A program made the translations under genes and the position numbers. Under the pieces are notes generated by a model. The model saw nothing but the letters and a program-made list of their open reading frames with translations. It did no database searches and was not told the DNA's origin. Shown here one piece after another: positions 7,333 to 8,565 of a DNA stretch of 8,565 nucleotides. Position 1 is the first letter of the stretch, and each line of letters begins with the position of its first letter. The stretch comes from Clostridia bacterium (GTDB taxonomy: Bacteria > Bacillota > Clostridia > UMGS1810). The stretch spans positions 1-8,565 of the forward strand of contig JAEDEG010000109.1 of the NCBI GenBank assembly GCA_016293435.1. The letters run 5' to 3'.

Positions 7333-8535
7333 ATGAAAATTGAATGGAAAAGCTGCATAAGAGTTGCGGTATCGGGATTTTTGCTTTACCTGGCAATTTA
7401 TTATTGGGATATGGTGTCGGGATTGGCTGTATCGCTTATAGGCTCTCTCAGCCCTTTGTTTATAGGTTTTGCAATTGCTTATGTTCTAAATATCCTTATG
7501 ACCTTTTATGAAAGACACTATTTTCCGCTTCACTACGACAAAAAGCTTGTGAAAAAAACACGTCCCTTTGTATGCATGATTGCGGCAATTGTATCTTTTG
7601 TGGCGATTATTGCGCTTATAATAAGACTTGTTGTGCCCGAACTCATACTTTGTATCAAGTTTCTTGTTTCGCAGATACCGCCATTGCTCGGAAATATTTT
7701 GCAAAATGACCTTGTAGACAAATACGTCCCCGATGATGTTATTTCATCGCTCACATCAATTAACTGGCAGCAGATTGTATCCAAAGCGGTTCAGTTTGTT
7801 GTTTCGGGCATCAGTACTGCCGCAGGAGCAATATTCAGTGCAATTTCATCTGTTTTTTCAATTGTTGTTACAGCCTTTATCAGCATAATATTCTCAGTTT
7901 ATTTCATGCTCGGCAAAGAAACTCTTAAAAAGCAGACAGGCAGGCTTTTGCACACCTATTGTCCCAAATATGAAAGAAGCGTAAAGCACATTTTTGAGGT
8001 TTTTAACGACAGCTTTCATAGGTTTATCGTGGGGCAGTGTCTTGACTGTATAATTCTATGGCTTATGTGTACCTTTGGCATGCTTATTTTCAAGTTTCCA
8101 TATGCGCAGATGATTGGTGCATTTGTCGGATTTACTGCACTGATTCCCGTGGCCGGTGCCTATATCGGTGCATTGGTCGGAGCGGTAATGATAATGACTG
8201 TTTCGCCAATCAAATCCTTGCTTTTTATTTTGTTTGTGATAATTCTTCAGCAGCTCGAGGGCAATTTTGTATATCCCAAGGTTGTCGGCAAGTCTGTCGG
8301 TCTTCCGGCAGTATGGGTTTTGGCGGCCATCACAATAGGCGGCAGTCTTATGGGTATAACCGGTATGCTTATCGGTGTACCGATATTCGGTGCATTGTAT
8401 AAGCTCCTCAAAGAGGATGTATGCAGACGTGAGCTTGCAAAATCAGCAGTAAATGACAAAAAGACAGCCTCAAAGGGCAAAAAAGGAATAGATATTTCGG
8501 AAACTAAAAAGGGGATGTTTAAAAACTCCCCATGA
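7333..8535 (+). CDS. AI-2E family (PerM-like) transporter
   Basis: The 400-residue integral membrane protein has about eight hydrophobic segments (roughly 10-27, 30-58, 78-102, 160-195, 236-255, 258-290, 294-306, 325-356). A soluble stretch at 103-155 fits the family's extracytoplasmic region. Family signatures are FIVGQCLDCII at 231-241, TALIPVAGAYIG at 268-279, LEGNFVYPKVVG at 308-319, and GGSLMGITGMLIGVPIFG at 336-353. The C-terminal 40 residues are Lys-rich, polar and probably cytoplasmic. Members were named for AI-2 export, but others act as Na+/H+ antiporters or have unknown substrates; nothing here shows which. The start is bounded by an in-frame stop just upstream (7327-7329); AGGAAAGGA lies at 7311-7319, about 13 nt away. 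The 108-bp gap after the SGNH gene holds no clear promoter, so read-through is possible, but a glycan role is not implied. Confidence 0.9.
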   Translation: MKIEWKSCIRVAVSGFLLYLAIYYWDMVSGLAVSLIGSLSPLFIGFAIAYVLNILMTFYERHYFPLHYDKKLVKKTRPFVCMIAAIVSFVAIIALIIRLVVPELILCIKFLVSQIPPLLGNILQNDLVDKYVPDDVISSLTSINWQQIVSKAVQFVVSGISTAAGAIFSAISSVFSIVVTAFISIIFSVYFMLGKETLKKQTGRLLHTYCPKYERSVKHIFEVFNDSFHRFIVGQCLDCIILWLMCTFGMLIFKFPYAQMIGAFVGFTALIPVAGAYIGALVGAVMIMTVSPIKSLLFILFVIILQQLEGNFVYPKVVGKSVGLPAVWVLAAITIGGSLMGITGMLIGVPIFGALYKLLKEDVCRRELAKSAVNDKKTASKGKKGIDISETKKGMFKNSP

Positions 8536-8564
8536 AAATCGAGGATGGAAGTCCTCGATTTTTT
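8535..8564 (+). terminator. Intrinsic terminator after the AI-2E gene
   Basis: AAAATCGAGGA at 8535-8545 pairs perfectly with TCCTCGATTTT at 8552-8562 (11-bp stem, loop TGGAAG). The T-run continues to 8564. The stem begins on the last base of the stop codon, so this marks the end of the transcription unit. Confidence 0.93.
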
Positions 8565-8565
8565 G

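Noticed and set aside
7145..7333. Small ORF overlapping the end of the SGNH gene and reaching the AI-2E start
   Set aside because: It begins inside the SGNH gene in another frame, has low-complexity polar composition, no ribosome binding site and no recognisable domain.

Overview
The window looks like chromosomal DNA from an anaerobic, probably gut-associated Clostridia-type Bacillota, most likely an uncultured lineage. This rests on the AT-rich sequence, AGGAG-type ribosome binding sites, intrinsic hairpin/T-run terminators, a Clostridia-style AI-2E family exporter and a dense set of glycan-degrading genes. The taxonomic call is inference. All genes lie on the + strand. No rRNA, tRNA or CRISPR array is visible.

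Region 1 (3-3652) is the tail of an operon. It holds the C-terminal 544 residues of a heparinase II/III-like polysaccharide lyase with an Ig-like domain and a C-terminal F5/8 type C (discoidin) domain. A 52-bp gap leads to a leaderless family 20-type glycoside hydrolase, which is followed by a strong hairpin terminator.

Region 2 (3653-8564) is a second transcription unit. An extended -10 promoter (TGTTATAAT) and a leader of about 147 nt precede an ORF that begins as a GH38 alpha-mannosidase. That gene is broken twice. A one-base insertion in a GGG run near 4143 shifts the frame. The middle and most of the C-terminal part (hundreds of residues) are also gone, replaced by about 110 bp of hairpin-rich, non-mannosidase sequence, after which the last 47 mannosidase codons resume and end at 5125. 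The hairpin block resembles a small non-autonomous mobile element, perhaps IS200/IS605-derived. Its first hairpin is followed by a T-run and could act as a terminator within the operon.

Downstream are an FAD-dependent oxidoreductase (FAD_oxidored type), a small DUF4886-type SGNH hydrolase, and an AI-2E family (PerM-like) membrane protein with a perfect 11-bp terminator at its stop codon.

Read together, the locus suggests stepwise breakdown of a complex host or mucosal glycan. The lyase could cut uronic-acid-containing chains. The GH20-type enzyme and (once) the mannosidase would trim oligosaccharides in the cytoplasm, and the SGNH esterase and flavoenzyme would handle decorated or oxidised sugars. 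That scheme is inferred from gene families and neighbourhood. The most noteworthy part of the window is the remodelled mannosidase with its hairpin insert.
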